This document shows, one piece after another, positions 26,389 through 37,225 of a stretch of 64,000 nt of DNA. Numbering within the stretch: the stretch's first letter is position 1; each line of letters starts with the position of its first letter. Position numbers and translations under genes: made by a program. The notes under the pieces were generated by a model, which worked only from the letters and a program-made list of their open reading frames with translations, made no database searches and was not told the origin of the DNA. Origin of the DNA: Actinotalea caeni (lineage in GTDB: Bacteria > Actinomycetota > Actinomycetes > Actinomycetales > Beutenbergiaceae); NCBI RefSeq assembly GCF_009733795.1, contig NZ_WNXX01000002.1, positions 1 to 64,000 of the forward strand. The letters run 5' to 3'.

Positions 26389-26690
26389 GCGCCATCAGCA
26401 CCAAGGACCCGCACGACGTCATCGTCGCGCCGGTGGTGTCCGAGAAGAGCTACAACCTGCTCGACGAGGGCAAGTACACGTTCCTCGTGGACCCCCGCGC
26501 GAACAAGACCGAGATCAAGATCGCGATCGAGCAGATCTTCTCGGGCGTCAAGGTCGCCTCGGTGAACACGATCAACCGCAAGGGCAAGGCCCGCCGCACC
26601 CGTTTCGGGATCGGTCGCCGCAAGGACACCAAGCGCGCGATCGTCACGCTGCGCGAGGGCACCATCGACATCTTCGGCGGAGCCGGCTGA
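26385..26690 (+). CDS. rplW: 50S ribosomal protein L23
   Basis: A 101-residue L23, part of the exit-site docking platform for trigger factor and [16 protein letters not shown] and [22 protein letters not shown] are characteristic. GTG 26385 overlaps the rplD stop by four bases, indicating translational coupling. Confidence 0.96.
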   Translation: MSAISTKDPHDVIVAPVVSEKSYNLLDEGKYTFLVDPRANKTEIKIAIEQIFSGVKVASVNTINRKGKARRTRFGIGRRKDTKRAIVTLREGTIDIFGGAG

Positions 26691-26725
26691 GCCGGGTCCG
26701 GGCGAGAACCTAGAGGAACAGATCC

Positions 26726-27562
<837 letters not shown>

Positions 27563-27573
27563 GGAGCCCAGAC

Positions 27574-27855
27574 ATGCCTCGCAGCCTGAAGAAGGGGCCC
27601 TTCGTCGACGACCACCTGCAGAAGAAGGTGGACGCTCAGAACGAGAAGGGCACGAAGACGGTCATCAAGACCTGGTCGCGTCGGTCGGTCATCACGCCCG
27701 ACTTCCTGGGTCACACCTTCGCGGTGCACGACGGCCGCAAGCACGTCCCGGTCTTCGTGACCGAGGCGATGGTCGGTCACAAGCTCGGCGAGTTCGCGCC
27801 GACCCGCACGTTCCGTGGTCACGAGAAGGACGACCGGAAGGCGCGCCGCCGCTGA
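27574..27855 (+). CDS. rpsS: 30S ribosomal protein S19
   Basis: A 93-residue S19, located in the 30S head with S13. [42 protein letters not shown] and the [14 protein letters not shown] tail are standard. It starts 11 bases after rplB behind AAGGAGCC. Confidence 0.98.
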   Translation: MPRSLKKGPFVDDHLQKKVDAQNEKGTKTVIKTWSRRSVITPDFLGHTFAVHDGRKHVPVFVTEAMVGHKLGEFAPTRTFRGHEKDDRKARRR

Positions 27856-27904
27856 GGCTGGCGCACCGACCGCTCGAGAGACTCAGAGAGAGTAAGGACA
27901 CACG

Positions 27905-28267
27905 ATGGAAGCCAAGGCGCAGGCGCGTTTCGTGCGTGTGACGCCCCAGAAGGCTCGCCGCATCGTCGACACGATCCGCGGGAAGGGCGCGTCCGACGTG
28001 CTGACGCAGCTCCAGTTCGCCCCGCAGGCGGCTGCCGAGCCGGTGCGCAAGCTCGTCCAGAGCGCGATCGCCAACGCTCGCGTGAAGGCGGACCTGGCCT
28101 CGGAGCGCTTCGACGAGGCCGACCTCGTCATCGCCGAGGCGTTCGTCGACGAGGGGCCGACGCTCAAGCGGTTCCGCCCCCGTGCGCAGGGGCGCGCCAG
28201 CCGCGTGCTCAAGCGCACCAGCCACATCACCGTGATCGTGGCCGACCAGAACGCAGGAGGTCGCTGA
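27905..28267 (+). CDS. rplV: 50S ribosomal protein L22
   Basis: A 120-residue L22, whose long beta hairpin lines the exit tunnel and affects macrolide sensitivity. [20 protein letters not shown] and the loop [20 protein letters not shown] are intact. ATG 27905; rpsC follows three bases after the stop. Confidence 0.97.
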   Translation: MEAKAQARFVRVTPQKARRIVDTIRGKGASDVLTQLQFAPQAAAEPVRKLVQSAIANARVKADLASERFDEADLVIAEAFVDEGPTLKRFRPRAQGRASRVLKRTSHITVIVADQNAGGR

Positions 28268-28270
28268 CCC

Positions 28271-29098
28271 ATGGGCCAGAAGGTCAACCCCCACGGCTAC
28301 CGCCTGGGCATCACGACGGACCACCGCACCCGGTGGTTCGCGGACAGCACCAAGGTCGGGCAGCGCTACCGCGACTACGTGAAGGAAGACGTCGCGATCC
28401 GCAAGCTCATGGCCACCGGCCTCGAGCGCGCCGGCATCGCGAAGGTCGAGATCGAGCGCACCCGTGACCGGGTCCGCATCGACCTGCACACCGCGCGTCC
28501 CGGCATCGTCATCGGTCGCCGCGGCGCCGAGGCGGACCGCCTGCGCGGCGAGCTCGAGCAGCTCACCGGCAAGCAGGTCCAGCTGAACATCCTCGAGGTC
28601 AAGAACCCCGAGACCGACGCCCAGCTGGTCGCGCAGGGCATCGCCGAGCAGCTCGCCTCCCGCGTGTCGTTCCGCCGCGCCATGCGCAAGGGCATCCAGT
28701 CCGCGCAGCGCGCCGGCGCCAAGGGCATCAAGGTGCAGGTCTCCGGCCGCCTCGGCGGCGCGGAGATGAGCCGGTCGGAGTTCTACCGCGAGGGTCGTGT
28801 GCCGCTGCACACGCTCCGCGCGAACATCGACTTCGGCTTCTTCGAGGCCCGCACCACGTTCGGCCGCATCGGCGTCAAGGTCTGGATCTACAAGGGCGAC
28901 CTCACCGAGCGCGAGTACGCCCAGCAGCAGGCCTCCGCCGCCCCGCGCCAGCGTCGTGGCGACCGTGACCGCGGCGAGCGCGGCGGCCGTGGCCGTCGCG
29001 ACGACGCCCAGCAGCAGCAGTCCGCGGCGCCGCAGACCGAGGCCCCCGCGGCCGAGGCTGCCGCCGCTCCCGCACCGACCGCAGAGACGGAGGCCTGA
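28271..29098 (+). CDS. rpsC: 30S ribosomal protein S3
   Basis: A 275-residue S3 with an N-terminal KH domain ([17 protein letters not shown]) and the C-terminal S3 fold ([24 protein letters not shown] split by its usual loop). The last 60 residues are a low-complexity Arg/Gly/Gln then Ala/Glu tail, common in actinobacteria and longer than in E. coli. ATG 28271 follows CGCAGGAGGTCGC inside the rplV end. Confidence 0.97.
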   Translation: MGQKVNPHGYRLGITTDHRTRWFADSTKVGQRYRDYVKEDVAIRKLMATGLERAGIAKVEIERTRDRVRIDLHTARPGIVIGRRGAEADRLRGELEQLTGKQVQLNILEVKNPETDAQLVAQGIAEQLASRVSFRRAMRKGIQSAQRAGAKGIKVQVSGRLGGAEMSRSEFYREGRVPLHTLRANIDFGFFEARTTFGRIGVKVWIYKGDLTEREYAQQQASAAPRQRRGDRDRGERGGRGRRDDAQQQQSAAPQTEAPAAEAAAAPAPTAETEA

Positions 29099-29101
29099 GC
29101 G

Positions 29102-29518
29102 ATGCTCATCCCGCGGCGGACCAAGCACCGCAAGCAGCACCACCCCAAGCGCTCCGGTCAGGCCACCGGCGGCACCACGATCGCGTTCGGCGACTACGGC
29201 ATCCAGGCTCTCGAGCCCGCCTACGTCACCAACCGGCAGATCGAGGCCGCGCGTATCGCCATGACCCGCCACATCAAGCGTGGCGGCAAGGTGTGGATCA
29301 ACATCTTCCCCGACCGACCGCTCACCAAGAAGCCGGCCGAGACCCGCATGGGCTCCGGCAAGGGCTCGCCGGAGTGGTGGGTCGCCAACGTGAAGCCCGG
29401 CCGGGTCATGTTCGAGCTGGCCGGTGTCGACGAAGAGCTCGCTCGCGAGGCCATGCGCCGCGCGCAGCACAAGCTCCCGATGAAGACGCGGTTCGTGAGC
29501 CGCGAAGGTGGTGAGTGA
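29102..29518 (+). CDS. rplP: 50S ribosomal protein L16
   Basis: A 138-residue L16, which positions tRNA in the A site. [41 protein letters not shown] (in two adjoining segments) and [22 protein letters not shown] are hallmarks. It begins three bases after rpsC and ends next to rpmC. Confidence 0.97.
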   Translation: MLIPRRTKHRKQHHPKRSGQATGGTTIAFGDYGIQALEPAYVTNRQIEAARIAMTRHIKRGGKVWINIFPDRPLTKKPAETRMGSGKGSPEWWVANVKPGRVMFELAGVDEELAREAMRRAQHKLPMKTRFVSREGGE

Positions 29519-29521
29519 GTG

Positions 29522-29764
29522 ATGGCGATCGGTTCGAAGGAGCTGGCCGTCTCCGAGCTCGACGGCATGACGTCGGAGCTGCTCGAGGCCGAGCTGAAGA
29601 AGGCCAAGACCGAGCTGTTCAACCTCAGGTTCTCCTCGGCCACCGGCCAGCTGGAGGACCACGGTCGGCTCAAGACGGTGCGTCGCGACATCGCGCGCAT
29701 CTACACGATCCTGCGCGAGCGCGAGCTCGGCATCCGCACCGCGCCGTCCGTCGACGCGAAGTGA
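29522..29764 (+). CDS. rpmC: 50S ribosomal protein L29
   Basis: An 80-residue L29 at the tunnel exit, binding SRP and trigger factor. Two helices with [21 protein letters not shown] and [16 protein letters not shown] are characteristic. ATG 29522 is chosen with AAGGTGG at 29505-29511; GTG 29519 would add one residue. Confidence 0.95.
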   Translation: MAIGSKELAVSELDGMTSELLEAELKKAKTELFNLRFSSATGQLEDHGRLKTVRRDIARIYTILRERELGIRTAPSVDAK

Positions 29765-29775
29765 GCGAGGACCTT

Positions 29776-30072
29776 ATGGCAAGCAACACCGAGAGCAGCA
29801 CGGGCGCCGTCGAGGCCCCCGCGCGGCCGTACCGCAAGACGCGGCGCGGCTACGTCGTCAGCGACAAGATGGACAAGACGGTCGTCGTCGAGGTCGAGGA
29901 CCGCGTCAAGCACGCGCTCTACGGCAAGGTCATCCGTCGCACCGAGAAGGTCAAGGCGCACGACGAGGCCAACGAGGCCGGCGTCGGCGACCACGTCCTG
30001 ATCATGGAGACCCGCCCGCTGTCCGCGACCAAGCGGTGGCGGATCGTGGAGATCCTCGAGAAGGCCAAGTAG
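29776..30072 (+). CDS. rpsQ: 30S ribosomal protein S17
   Basis: A 98-residue S17 that binds 16S rRNA early in assembly. [19 protein letters not shown] and [21 protein letters not shown] are typical. ATG 29776 has GCGAGGA just upstream; the in-frame GTG 29761 overlaps the rpmC stop but lacks a ribosome site. It ends the S10 operon; rplN follows after 91 bases. Confidence 0.96.
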   Translation: MASNTESSTGAVEAPARPYRKTRRGYVVSDKMDKTVVVEVEDRVKHALYGKVIRRTEKVKAHDEANEAGVGDHVLIMETRPLSATKRWRIVEILEKAK

Positions 30073-30163
30073 TCCAGCCCGGCGCTGCCGGACCAGCAGA
30101 CACCATCCGTTCGGCAAGGCTCGCCCGCAGCGCGAGAACCAGCACGACACCAGGAGCTAAGAC

Positions 30164-30532
30164 ATGATTCAGCAGGAGTCGCGACTCAAGGTCGCCGACA
30201 ACACGGGTGCCAAGGAGATCCTCTGCATCCGTGTGCTCGGTGGCTCGGGACGTCGCTACGCCGGCATCGGTGACACGATCGTCGCCACCGTCAAGGACGC
30301 GATCCCGGGCGGCAACGTCAAGAAGGGTGACGTCGTCAAGGCGGTCGTCGTGCGCACCGCCAAGGAGCGCCGCCGTCCGGACGGGTCCTACATCAAGTTC
30401 GACGAGAACGCGGCCGTCATCCTCAAGGCCGACGGCGAGCCCCGCGGCACGCGCATCTTCGGCCCCGTCGGCCGCGAGCTGCGCGACAAGCGGTTCATGC
30501 GGATCGTCTCGCTCGCACCGGAGGTGCTGTAG
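30164..30532 (+). CDS. rplN: 50S ribosomal protein L14
   Basis: A 122-residue L14, forming an intersubunit bridge. [20 protein letters not shown] and the C-terminal [24 protein letters not shown] (two adjacent motifs) are invariant features. ATG 30164 follows CCAGGAGC. First gene of the spc group; no separate promoter is evident before it. Confidence 0.98.
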   Translation: MIQQESRLKVADNTGAKEILCIRVLGGSGRRYAGIGDTIVATVKDAIPGGNVKKGDVVKAVVVRTAKERRRPDGSYIKFDENAAVILKADGEPRGTRIFGPVGRELRDKRFMRIVSLAPEVL

Positions 30533-30534
30533 CC

Positions 30535-30873
30535 ATGGCAAAGATCAAGAAGGGCGACCTCGTCGTCGTCATCGCGGGCCGGGACAAGGGCCAGCAGGGC
30601 CGCGTCCTCGAGGTCCAGAGCAACGACCGGGTGATCGTCGAGGGCGTGCAGCGCGTGCAGCGGCACACCAAGGTGGCCCAGAGCCAGCGCGGCACCCGGA
30701 CCGGCGGCATCGAGACCATCGAGGCCCCCATCCATGTCAGCAACGTGATGCTCGTCGACCCCGAGAGCAAGCGCGGCACGCGCGTCGGCTACCGGGTCGA
30801 GCAGGTCGAGCGCGACGGCCGCACGAAGACCCAGCGGGTCCGCGTCGCCAAGCGCTCCGGTAAGGACATCTGA
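30535..30873 (+). CDS. rplX: 50S ribosomal protein L24
   Basis: A 112-residue L24, an assembly initiator with a KOW fold: [23 protein letters not shown]. It starts two bases after rplN and its stop overlaps the rplE ATG by one base (TGATG). Confidence 0.97.
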   Translation: MAKIKKGDLVVVIAGRDKGQQGRVLEVQSNDRVIVEGVQRVQRHTKVAQSQRGTRTGGIETIEAPIHVSNVMLVDPESKRGTRVGYRVEQVERDGRTKTQRVRVAKRSGKDI

Positions 30874-31448
30874 TGACCGAGACACTCGAGACCACGGTGA
30901 AGATCACCCCGCGGCTGAAGACGATCTACCGCGAGGAGATCGCTCCTGCCCTCAAGGAGGAGTTCGGTCACGCGAACCCGCACCAGGTCGCCGGCCTCGT
31001 CAAGGTCGTCGTCAACATGGGTGTCGGTGACGCCGCGCGCGACTCCAAGCTCATCGACGGCGCCGTGCGCGACCTGACGCTGATCACCGGCCAGAAGCCG
31101 GTCGTCACCAAGGCGCGCAAGTCGATCGCCCAGTTCAAGCTGCGCGAGGGCCAGCCGATCGGCGCCCACGTGACGCTGCGCGGCGACCGCATGTGGGAGT
31201 TCCTCGACCGCCTGCTGAGCTTCGCGCTCCCGCGCATCCGCGACTTCCGCGGCCTGTCGGCCAAGCAGTTCGACGGCCACGGCAACTACACGTTCGGCCT
31301 CACGGAGCAGTCGATGTTCCACGAGATCGACCAGGACAAGATCGACCGGGTTCGCGGCATGGACATCACCGTCGTGACCACGGCCACCACCGACGACGAG
31401 GGGCGCTCGCTCCTTCGCCGTCTCGGCTTCCCGTTCAAGGAGGACTGA
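30873..31448 (+). CDS. rplE: 50S ribosomal protein L5
   Basis: A 191-residue L5, which binds 5S rRNA and contacts the P-site t[41 protein letters not shown] and [12 protein letters not shown]-like GLTEQ plus [17 protein letters not shown] are conserved. Start ATG 30873 overlaps the rplX stop. Confidence 0.97.
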   Translation: MTETLETTVKITPRLKTIYREEIAPALKEEFGHANPHQVAGLVKVVVNMGVGDAARDSKLIDGAVRDLTLITGQKPVVTKARKSIAQFKLREGQPIGAHVTLRGDRMWEFLDRLLSFALPRIRDFRGLSAKQFDGHGNYTFGLTEQSMFHEIDQDKIDRVRGMDITVVTTATTDDEGRSLLRRLGFPFKED

Positions 31449-31449
31449 C

Positions 31450-31635
31450 ATGGCGAAGACCGCGCTGATCCAGAAGGCGAACCGCAAGCCGAAGTTCGGT
31501 GTGCGCGCCTACACCCGGTGCAACCGGTGCGGCCGACCCAAGTCGGTCTACCGCAAGTTCGGCCTGTGCCGAGTGTGCCTGCGCGAGATGGCCCTGGCGG
31601 GCCAGCTCCCGGGCGTGACCAAGAGCAGCTGGTAA
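31450..31635 (+). CDS. rpsN: 30S ribosomal protein S14, zinc-binding type
   Basis: A 61-residue S14 of the short zinc form. [20 protein letters not shown] supplies the C-x2-C and C-x2-C pair. Actinobacteria often also carry a zinc-free paralogue (S14p) elsewhere under Zur control; none is in this window. ATG 31450 lies one base after the rplE stop. Confidence 0.97.
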   Translation: MAKTALIQKANRKPKFGVRAYTRCNRCGRPKSVYRKFGLCRVCLREMALAGQLPGVTKSSW

Positions 31636-31709
31636 CCACCACTACGCGGCAGGTCCTGCGCCGTCGGACGACGACGTGGGAAACCGCCACGAGGAAGGGC
31701 TGAGGCCCG

Positions 31710-32108
31710 ATGACCATGACAGACCCCATCGCCGACATGTTGACGCGTCTGCGCAACGCCAACTCGGCGTACCACGAGACGGTGTCCATGCCGTTCTCGA
31801 AGCTGAAGTCGCACATCGCGGAGATCCTCCAGGCCGAGGGTTACATCGCCTCCTGGAGCGTCGCGGACGCCGAGGTGGGCAAGACGCTGACCCTGAACCT
31901 CAAGTTCGGGCCGAACCGTGAGCGTGCGCTCGCGGGCGTGCGTCGCGTCTCCAAGCCCGGTCTGCGCGTGTACGCAAAGTCCACCAACCTGCCGAAGGTT
32001 CTCGGCGGCCTGGGCGTGGCCATCCTGTCCACGTCCTCTGGCCTGCTGACCGACAAGCAGGCCGCGAAGAAGGGCGTGGGTGGGGAAGTCCTCGCCTACG
32101 TCTGGTAA
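31710..32108 (+). CDS. rpsH: 30S ribosomal protein S8
   Basis: A 132-residue S8, a primary 16S rRNA binder and, in E. coli, the spc operon repressor. [19 protein letters not shown] opens it and [21 protein letters not shown] is the RNA-binding C-terminal part. ATG 31710 is preceded by GAGGAAGGGC; 74 bases separate it from rpsN. Confidence 0.97.
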   Translation: MTMTDPIADMLTRLRNANSAYHETVSMPFSKLKSHIAEILQAEGYIASWSVADAEVGKTLTLNLKFGPNRERALAGVRRVSKPGLRVYAKSTNLPKVLGGLGVAILSTSSGLLTDKQAAKKGVGGEVLAYVW

Positions 32109-32122
32109 GGGAGGCTCCGAAC

Positions 32123-32662
32123 ATGTCGCGCATCGGCAAGATCCCGGTGACCGTGCCGTCCGGCGTCGACGTCACCATCGACGGCGCCTCGATCACGGTC
32201 AAGGGCCCCAAGGGCACCCTGTCCCACACCGTCCCCAGCCCGATCACGGTCGAGCGGGACGACGACGGCGCTCTCGTGGTGCAGCGCCCGAACGACGAGC
32301 GCGAGTCGCGCTCGCTCCACGGGCTGACCCGGACGCTCCTGGCCAACCTGGTCACCGGCGTCACGCAGGGCTACGAGAAGAAGCTCGAGATCGTCGGCAC
32401 CGGTTACCGCGTCGTCTCCAAGGGCAACAGCCTGGAGTTCGCGCTCGGGTTCTCCCACCCGGTGACGGTCACGGCTCCCGAGGGCATCACCTTCACGGTC
32501 GAGAGCCCCACCAAGTTCACCGTCTCCGGCATCGACAAGCAGCAGGTCGGTGAGGTAGCCGCGAACATCAGGAAGATCCGCAAGCCGGAGCCCTACAAGG
32601 GCAAGGGCGTGCGGTACGCGGGCGAGCAGGTCCGCCGCAAGGTCGGAAAGGCTGGTAAGTAG
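32123..32662 (+). CDS. rplF: 50S ribosomal protein L6
   Basis: A 179-residue L6 near the factor-binding site. [17 protein letters not shown] and the C-terminal [18 protein letters not shown] motif are diagnostic. ATG 32123 follows AAGGGAGGC. Confidence 0.98.
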   Translation: MSRIGKIPVTVPSGVDVTIDGASITVKGPKGTLSHTVPSPITVERDDDGALVVQRPNDERESRSLHGLTRTLLANLVTGVTQGYEKKLEIVGTGYRVVSKGNSLEFALGFSHPVTVTAPEGITFTVESPTKFTVSGIDKQQVGEVAANIRKIRKPEPYKGKGVRYAGEQVRRKVGKAGK

Positions 32663-32664
32663 CC

Positions 32665-33045
32665 ATGGCAGGCATCAAGGGTGTCAGCACGGGCAGCGGC
32701 AAGCGCACGGCTCGTGCGCGCCGCCACCTGCGGCTGCGCAAGCGCATCCACGGCACGCCCGAGCGTCCGCGCCTCGTCGTCAACCGCAGCTCGCGCCACA
32801 TGGTCGCGCAGCTGGTCGACGACACCACCGGCACGACGCTCGCGTCGGCCTCCACCATGGAGGCGGACGTCCGCGCGACCGAGGGTGCGAAGACCGAGAA
32901 GGCGCGCCGTGTCGGCGAGCTGGTGGCCGAGCGGGCCACCGCGGCCGGCATCACCGCCGCCGTCTTCGACCGCGGTGGCAACCGCTACCACGGTCGCGTG
33001 GCCGCGGTCGCCGAGGGTGCTCGCGAGAAGGGTCTGAACCTGTGA
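32665..33045 (+). CDS. rplR: 50S ribosomal protein L18
   Basis: A 126-residue L18 that binds 5S rRNA with L5. [19 protein letters not shown] and the C-terminal [20 protein letters not shown] are typical. It begins two bases after rplF. Confidence 0.97.
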   Translation: MAGIKGVSTGSGKRTARARRHLRLRKRIHGTPERPRLVVNRSSRHMVAQLVDDTTGTTLASASTMEADVRATEGAKTEKARRVGELVAERATAAGITAAVFDRGGNRYHGRVAAVAEGAREKGLNL

Positions 33046-33079
33046 GCATCACGATGAACGTCAACGAGCAAAGGAACGC

Positions 33080-33766
33080 ATGATGGCTGCTCCGCAGCGC
33101 GGCCGCGCAGGCGGTCAGAACACCGGGCGCTCCGGCAACGAGAACGAGCGGTCGGGCGACCGCAACGAGCGTCGCGACCGTCGTGGTGGCGGGGACCGTC
33201 GCCGCGACGACGCCCAGGCGAGCAACTACGTCGAGCGCGTGGTGACGATCAACCGCGTCGCCAAGGTCGTCAAGGGTGGTCGCCGGTTCAGCTTCACGGC
33301 GCTGGTCGTCGTCGGTGACGGCGACGGCACCGTGGGCGTCGGGTACGGCAAGGCCAAGGAGGTGCCCGCGGCGATCGCCAAGGGCGTCGAGGAGGCCAAG
33401 AAGAACTTCTTCCGCGTGCCCCGCATCCAGAACACGATCCCGCACCCGGTGACGGGTGAGGCCGCGGCCGGCGTGGTGTTCCTGCGCCCGGCGTCGCCCG
33501 GTACCGGCGTCATCGCCGGCGGTCCGGTGCGCGCCGTGCTGGACTGCGCCGGTGTCCACGACGTGCTGAGCAAGTCGCTGGGCTCGACCAACGCGATCAA
33601 CATCGTGCACGCCACGGCCCAGGCGCTCCGCAACCTGGAGCAGCCGGAGGCCGTCGCCGCGCGCCGCGGTCTGCCGCTGGAGGACGTCGCCCCGGCGGTG
33701 CTGCTCCGTGCGCAGGCCGAGGGCCGTGCGACGAAGGCTGCTGAGAAGGAGGCTGCGGCGTCATGA
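33080..33766 (+). CDS. rpsE: 30S ribosomal protein S5
   Basis: A 228-residue S5, important for decoding fidelity and the spectinomycin pocket. The first 50 residues are an Arg/Gly/Asn-rich tail beyond the E. coli length. The core has [32 protein letters not shown] and [22 protein letters not shown] 33080 (ATGATG) follows AAAGGAACGC. The stop overlaps rpmD as ATGA. Confidence 0.97.
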   Translation: MMAAPQRGRAGGQNTGRSGNENERSGDRNERRDRRGGGDRRRDDAQASNYVERVVTINRVAKVVKGGRRFSFTALVVVGDGDGTVGVGYGKAKEVPAAIAKGVEEAKKNFFRVPRIQNTIPHPVTGEAAAGVVFLRPASPGTGVIAGGPVRAVLDCAGVHDVLSKSLGSTNAINIVHATAQALRNLEQPEAVAARRGLPLEDVAPAVLLRAQAEGRATKAAEKEAAAS

Positions 33767-33948
33767 CCCAGCTCAAGGTGACCCAGACGAAGTCGGGCAT
33801 CGGCGGCAAGCAGAACCAGCGCGCCACGCTGCGCACGCTGGGTCTCAAGCGCGTCGGCCAGACGGTCGTCGTCGAGGACCGTCCCGAGTTCCGCGGGATG
33901 GTCAGCACGGTGGCGCACCTCGTCACCGTCGAGGAAGTCGAGGACTGA
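33763..33948 (+). CDS. rpmD: 50S ribosomal protein L30
   Basis: A 61-residue L30. [20 protein letters not shown] and [20 protein letters not shown] define the family. ATG 33763 overlaps the rpsE stop by four bases. Confidence 0.97.
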   Translation: MTQLKVTQTKSGIGGKQNQRATLRTLGLKRVGQTVVVEDRPEFRGMVSTVAHLVTVEEVED

Positions 33949-33952
33949 GACC

Positions 33953-34438
33953 ATGGCTGCCAAGGACAAGGCACAGGCCGCGGACGCCAAGGCGACCGCG
34001 CTGAAGGTGCACCACCTGCGCCCGGCGCCTGGCGCCCACACCGCCAAGACCCGCGTCGGTCGTGGTGAGGGCGGCAAGGGCGGCAAGACCGCGGGCCGCG
34101 GCACCAAGGGCACGAAGGCCCGTTACCAGGTGCCCTCGCGCTTCGAGGGCGGGCAGACGCCGCTGCACATGCGGCTGCCCAAGCTGCGCGGCTTCAAGAA
34201 CGCGTTCCGCGTCCAGTACCAGGTCGTGAACCTGGACAAGCTGGGCGAGCTGTTCCCCGAGGGCGGCACCGTGACGGTCGAGGACCTCGTGAGCAAGGGC
34301 GCCGTGCGCTCGGGCCACAAGGTCAAGGTGCTCGGCACCGGCGACCTGAGCGTCAAGCTCGACGTCACGGCCGACGCCTTCTCGGCGTCGGCCAAGGAGA
34401 AGATCGTCGCCGCCGGCGGCTCCGTCTCCGAGAACTGA
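33953..34438 (+). CDS. rplO: 50S ribosomal protein L15
   Basis: A 161-residue L15. [24 protein letters not shown], split by its glycines, and the basic [17 protein letters not shown] stretch bind 23S rRNA. The first 17 residues are a short Lys/Ala extension. ATG 33953 lies four bases after rpmD; a terminator hairpin follows. Confidence 0.97.
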   Translation: MAAKDKAQAADAKATALKVHHLRPAPGAHTAKTRVGRGEGGKGGKTAGRGTKGTKARYQVPSRFEGGQTPLHMRLPKLRGFKNAFRVQYQVVNLDKLGELFPEGGTVTVEDLVSKGAVRSGHKVKVLGTGDLSVKLDVTADAFSASAKEKIVAAGGSVSEN

Positions 34439-34445
34439 GCCCGAC

Positions 34446-34476
34446 GACGGGGCGGCCTCACGCAGGCCGCCCCGTC
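34446..34476 (+). terminator. Terminator between rplO and secY
   Basis: GACGGGGCGGCCT (34446-34458) pairs perfectly with AGGCCGCCCCGTC (34464-34476), loop CACGC. A possible -10 (TAGGGT, 34489-34494) follows, so secY-adk may have its own promoter, although no -35 is clear. Confidence 0.75.
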
Positions 34477-34569
34477 GGCGTCTCGGGTTAGGGTCAGTGC
34501 TGACCACCGCTCGACAGCTCCGTCCCCGGCCGGCACGACGCCGGTAGGGAGAACGCCGCAGGAGGATCA

Positions 34570-35877
34570 TTGCTCGGCGCATTCATTCGCGCGTTCCGGA
34601 CCCCGGACCTGCGCCGCAAGCTGTTGTTCACGCTGGGGATCATGGCGATCTTCCGGGTGGGCTCGTTCGTGCCGGCGCCCGGTGTGGACTACGGCAACGT
34701 CCGGCAGTGCCTCGACGCCTCCGCGGCGAGCGCCACCCAGGACGTGCTGAGCCTGGTGAACCTGTTCTCCGGCGGGTCGCTGCTCCAGCTGAGCGTGTTC
34801 GCGCTGGGGATCATGCCCTACATCACCGCGAGCATCATCGTGCAGCTGCTGCGCGTGGTGATCCCGCGGTTCGAGGCCCTGCACAAGGAGGGCCAGTCTG
34901 GCACCGCGGTGCTCACGCAGTACACGCGCTACCTGACGATCGGTCTCGCGATCCTGCAGGCGACGACGATCATCACCGTCGCCCGCAGCGGCGGGCTGTT
35001 CCTCGACTGCCCGGTCGAGGTCATCCCCAACGACTCCGTGGCGACGATCCTCATCATGATCATCACGATGACCGCCGGTACCGGTCTGATCATGTGGTTC
35101 GGCGAGCTCATCACCGAGCGCGGCGTCGGCAACGGCATGTCGCTGCTGATCTTCACCTCGATCGCCGCCAGCTTCCCGAGCGGCGTGCAGCAGATCGCCA
35201 CCTCGAACAACGGGCTGGGCAAGGTCGCCCTGTTCCTGCTGATCTCGGTCGTCGTGGTCGTGCTGGTCGTGTTCGTCGAGCAGTCGCAGCGCCGGATCCC
35301 GGTGCAGTACGCCAAGCGGATGGTCGGGCGCCGCACCTACGGCGGCAGCTCCACCTACATCCCGATCAAGATCAACATGTCGGGCGTGATCCCGGTGATC
35401 TTCGCGTCCTCGCTGCTTGCGCTGCCGGGTCTGGCCGCGCAGTTCTCGCAGGACCAGACGGTGCCGTGGGTGCAGTGGATCGCCGCGAACCTGCTCGACC
35501 CAGGCGCGACGATCTACATCCTCGCGTACGCGGTGCTCATCATCTTCTTCGCGTACTTCTACACGTCGATCACCTTCAACCCCGACGAGGTGGCCGACAA
35601 CATGAAGCGCTACGGCGGCTTCATCCCCGGCATCCGCGCCGGGCGGCCGACGGCGGAGTACCTGCAGTTCGTCATCTCCCGCATCACCGCGGCCGGCGCC
35701 CTCTACCTGGCGTTCGTCGCGCTGATCCCGACGATCTCGTTCAAGTTCATGGGCGTCAACCAGGTGATGGCGTTCGGCGGCGCGTCGGTGCTGATCGTCG
35801 TCGGCGTCGGCCTGGAGACGATCAAGCAGATCGACAGCCAGCTGCAGCAGCGTCACTACGAAGGGTTCCTGCGATGA
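34570..35877 (+). CDS. secY: Preprotein translocase subunit SecY
   Basis: The 435-residue channel subunit with ten membrane helices, partner of SecE encoded at 2738. [29 protein letters not shown] is the usual N-terminus (first cytoplasmic and TM1 segments). [15 protein letters not shown] and the cytoplasmic loop [14 protein letters not shown] are conserved. TTG 34570 has GCAGGAGGATCA just upstream. The stop overlaps adk as ATGA. Confidence 0.97.
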   Translation: MLGAFIRAFRTPDLRRKLLFTLGIMAIFRVGSFVPAPGVDYGNVRQCLDASAASATQDVLSLVNLFSGGSLLQLSVFALGIMPYITASIIVQLLRVVIPRFEALHKEGQSGTAVLTQYTRYLTIGLAILQATTIITVARSGGLFLDCPVEVIPNDSVATILIMIITMTAGTGLIMWFGELITERGVGNGMSLLIFTSIAASFPSGVQQIATSNNGLGKVALFLLISVVVVVLVVFVEQSQRRIPVQYAKRMVGRRTYGGSSTYIPIKINMSGVIPVIFASSLLALPGLAAQFSQDQTVPWVQWIAANLLDPGATIYILAYAVLIIFFAYFYTSITFNPDEVADNMKRYGGFIPGIRAGRPTAEYLQFVISRITAAGALYLAFVALIPTISFKFMGVNQVMAFGGASVLIVVGVGLETIKQIDSQLQQRHYEGFLR

Positions 35878-36455
35878 CCGAGAGCGCCACGCCGTCGCGC
35901 ATCATCCTCATCGGCCCGCCCGGGGCCGGCAAGGGCACCCAGGCGGCCCGCCTCGCCGAGCGCCTCGGGGTGCCGGCGATCTCCACGGGCGACATCTTCC
36001 GCGCCAACGTGGCCCAGCGGACCGAGCTCGGGCAGCAGGCGCAGCGCTACATGGACGCGGGCGAGTACGTCCCCGACGAGGTGACCAACGCGATGGTCGC
36101 CGACCGGCTCGCGGCCGAGGACGCCTCGGGCGGGTTCCTCCTCGACGGCTACCCGCGCACCGAGGCCCAGGTGGCCGAGCTGGACCGGATGCTGGAGAGC
36201 AGCGGCGCGAGCATCGACGTCGTGCTCGAGCTGACCGCCGACACCGACGAGCTCGTCACCCGGCTGCTGGGCCGGGCGGCCGAGCAGAACCGCTCCGACG
36301 ACACCGAGCCGGTGATCCGCCGTCGGCTGGAGGTCTACAGCGAGCAGACCGCCCCGCTGGTCACCCTCTACGACGAGCGCGGCCTGCTGGTCCGCGTCGA
36401 CGGCCTCGGCACGGTCGACGAGGTCACCCAGCGCATCCTCGACGCGCTGGGCTGA
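35874..36455 (+). CDS. adk: Adenylate kinase
   Basis: A 193-residue enzyme interconverting ATP, AMP and ADP. The P-loop is [14 protein letters not shown]-binding residues include STGDIFR and DGYPRT, and the ATP-binding Arg pair lies in [15 protein letters not shown]. It is the short form: the zinc/LID insertion of about 27 residues is replaced by a few residues ([11 protein letters not shown]), as in other actinobacteria. ATG 35874 overlaps the secY stop. It is the last gene of the ribosomal cluster here; map and infA do not follow. Confidence 0.97.
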   Translation: MTESATPSRIILIGPPGAGKGTQAARLAERLGVPAISTGDIFRANVAQRTELGQQAQRYMDAGEYVPDEVTNAMVADRLAAEDASGGFLLDGYPRTEAQVAELDRMLESSGASIDVVLELTADTDELVTRLLGRAAEQNRSDDTEPVIRRRLEVYSEQTAPLVTLYDERGLLVRVDGLGTVDEVTQRILDALG

Positions 36456-36640
36456 GCCGCGCGCACGGGCCGGGCTGAGTCGCGGCGCTCACCCCGCTGG
36501 CGGAGCCGTGCCTGGTTCCGGCGAGGCGCACGTCGTCGAGCGATGCACGCGGCGTGACACGCGCCGTCGCGCCTCGTGGCCGCCGCAGCGGCCGCTGAAC
36601 CACGCGTGGCACGCCTCGCGACCGGGTGACCGGGAGGGGC

Positions 36641-36678
36641 GGCCGACGGGGTGACGGGGTGATCTCACCCCGTCGGCC
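36641..36678. terminator. Terminator-like hairpin downstream of adk
   Basis: GGCCGACGGGGTGA (36641-36654) pairs perfectly with TCACCCCGTCGGCC (36665-36678) over a ten-base loop. It lies 185 bases after the adk stop. It could end the spc transcript or be a repeat element; the loop repeats the CGGGGTGA motif of the stem. Confidence 0.5.
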
Positions 36679-37051
36679 ACCTCACCCTCGCTCGTCCTCA
36701 CCCCGCCGACGGCGTCCGTGACTACGGCACGCTGTCTCCGCGACGCGGCATGCGACAGTCGGCGTCCGGTGTCTCGCGTCTGGGCTGCGCGCCGGACGAC
36801 GCGCAGCCTCCGACCGCCCACGAACCGCGAGATCCTGCGGGTCTCGGTAGGTTCCTGCATCGCGAGCGCTGCGAGCGGAGGCCACGGAAACCGTGCGATG
36901 GAGGCCCGCCGGCGAGCGTCGGCGAGGCGCCCCTGGAGGGCGTGACGCGGGCCACGTCGAGATAGCGCATCACCCGCCGCTGCGTGGTGCTCGAGTGGGG
37001 GTGAGAGATCTAACCTCCCGCGTTGCTCCGCGACCAACCAACGTCACCCAA

Positions 37052-37166
37052 GGTCTGGCTTAAGGAGCGGTAACCCGTTCAATAGCGTTCATCGCAGTCG
37101 GGGGAGCCACCCACAAGGGCTCCCGAAGCAGGTTGAGCCAAGTTCGGGTGAGATGCCGTGAACGGT
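37052..37166 (+). promoter_or_regulatory. Candidate structured leader or riboswitch before the sugar transferase
   Basis: The leader contains a GGGAGCC/GGGCTCCC hairpin around 37101-37124, and GTTCA (37087-37091) can pair with TGAAC (37159-37163) to close a domain. The order of blocks GCGTTCATCGCAG, GGGGGAGCCACCCA and TTCGGGTGAGATG resembles conserved parts of the c-di-AMP (ydaO/yuaA) riboswitch. Its 3' conserved block is not recognisable and the hairpin between blocks is unusual. This is a suggestion from memory of the consensus, not a search result. Confidence 0.3.
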
Positions 37167-37225
37167 CAGTGGACGCGGGTAGCCGCAGCCGCGCGGCCGG
37201 CGGCGCGGGAGGGGGTGGACCAGCG

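Larger units (their letters stand above)
36456..37225. other. Non-coding junction between adk and the polysaccharide island
   Basis: About 770 bases without a convincing gene. It contains a hairpin at 36641-36678, GC-rich sequence with several GGGGTGA/TCACCCC motifs, a weak -10 (TAACCT, 37011-37016) and a structured leader-like stretch from about 37050. Codon composition in all frames is poor and open frames overlap on both strands. Confidence 0.65.

Noticed and set aside
36489-37037. Minus-strand open frame downstream of adk
   Set aside because: Arg-rich, overlapped by several frames on both strands, and crosses the 36641-36678 hairpin.
37052-37225. c-di-GMP (GEMM) riboswitch before the sugar transferase
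   Set aside because: The conserved GEMM blocks and tetraloop receptor arrangement are not seen; the resemblance to the c-di-AMP class is better, though still weak.
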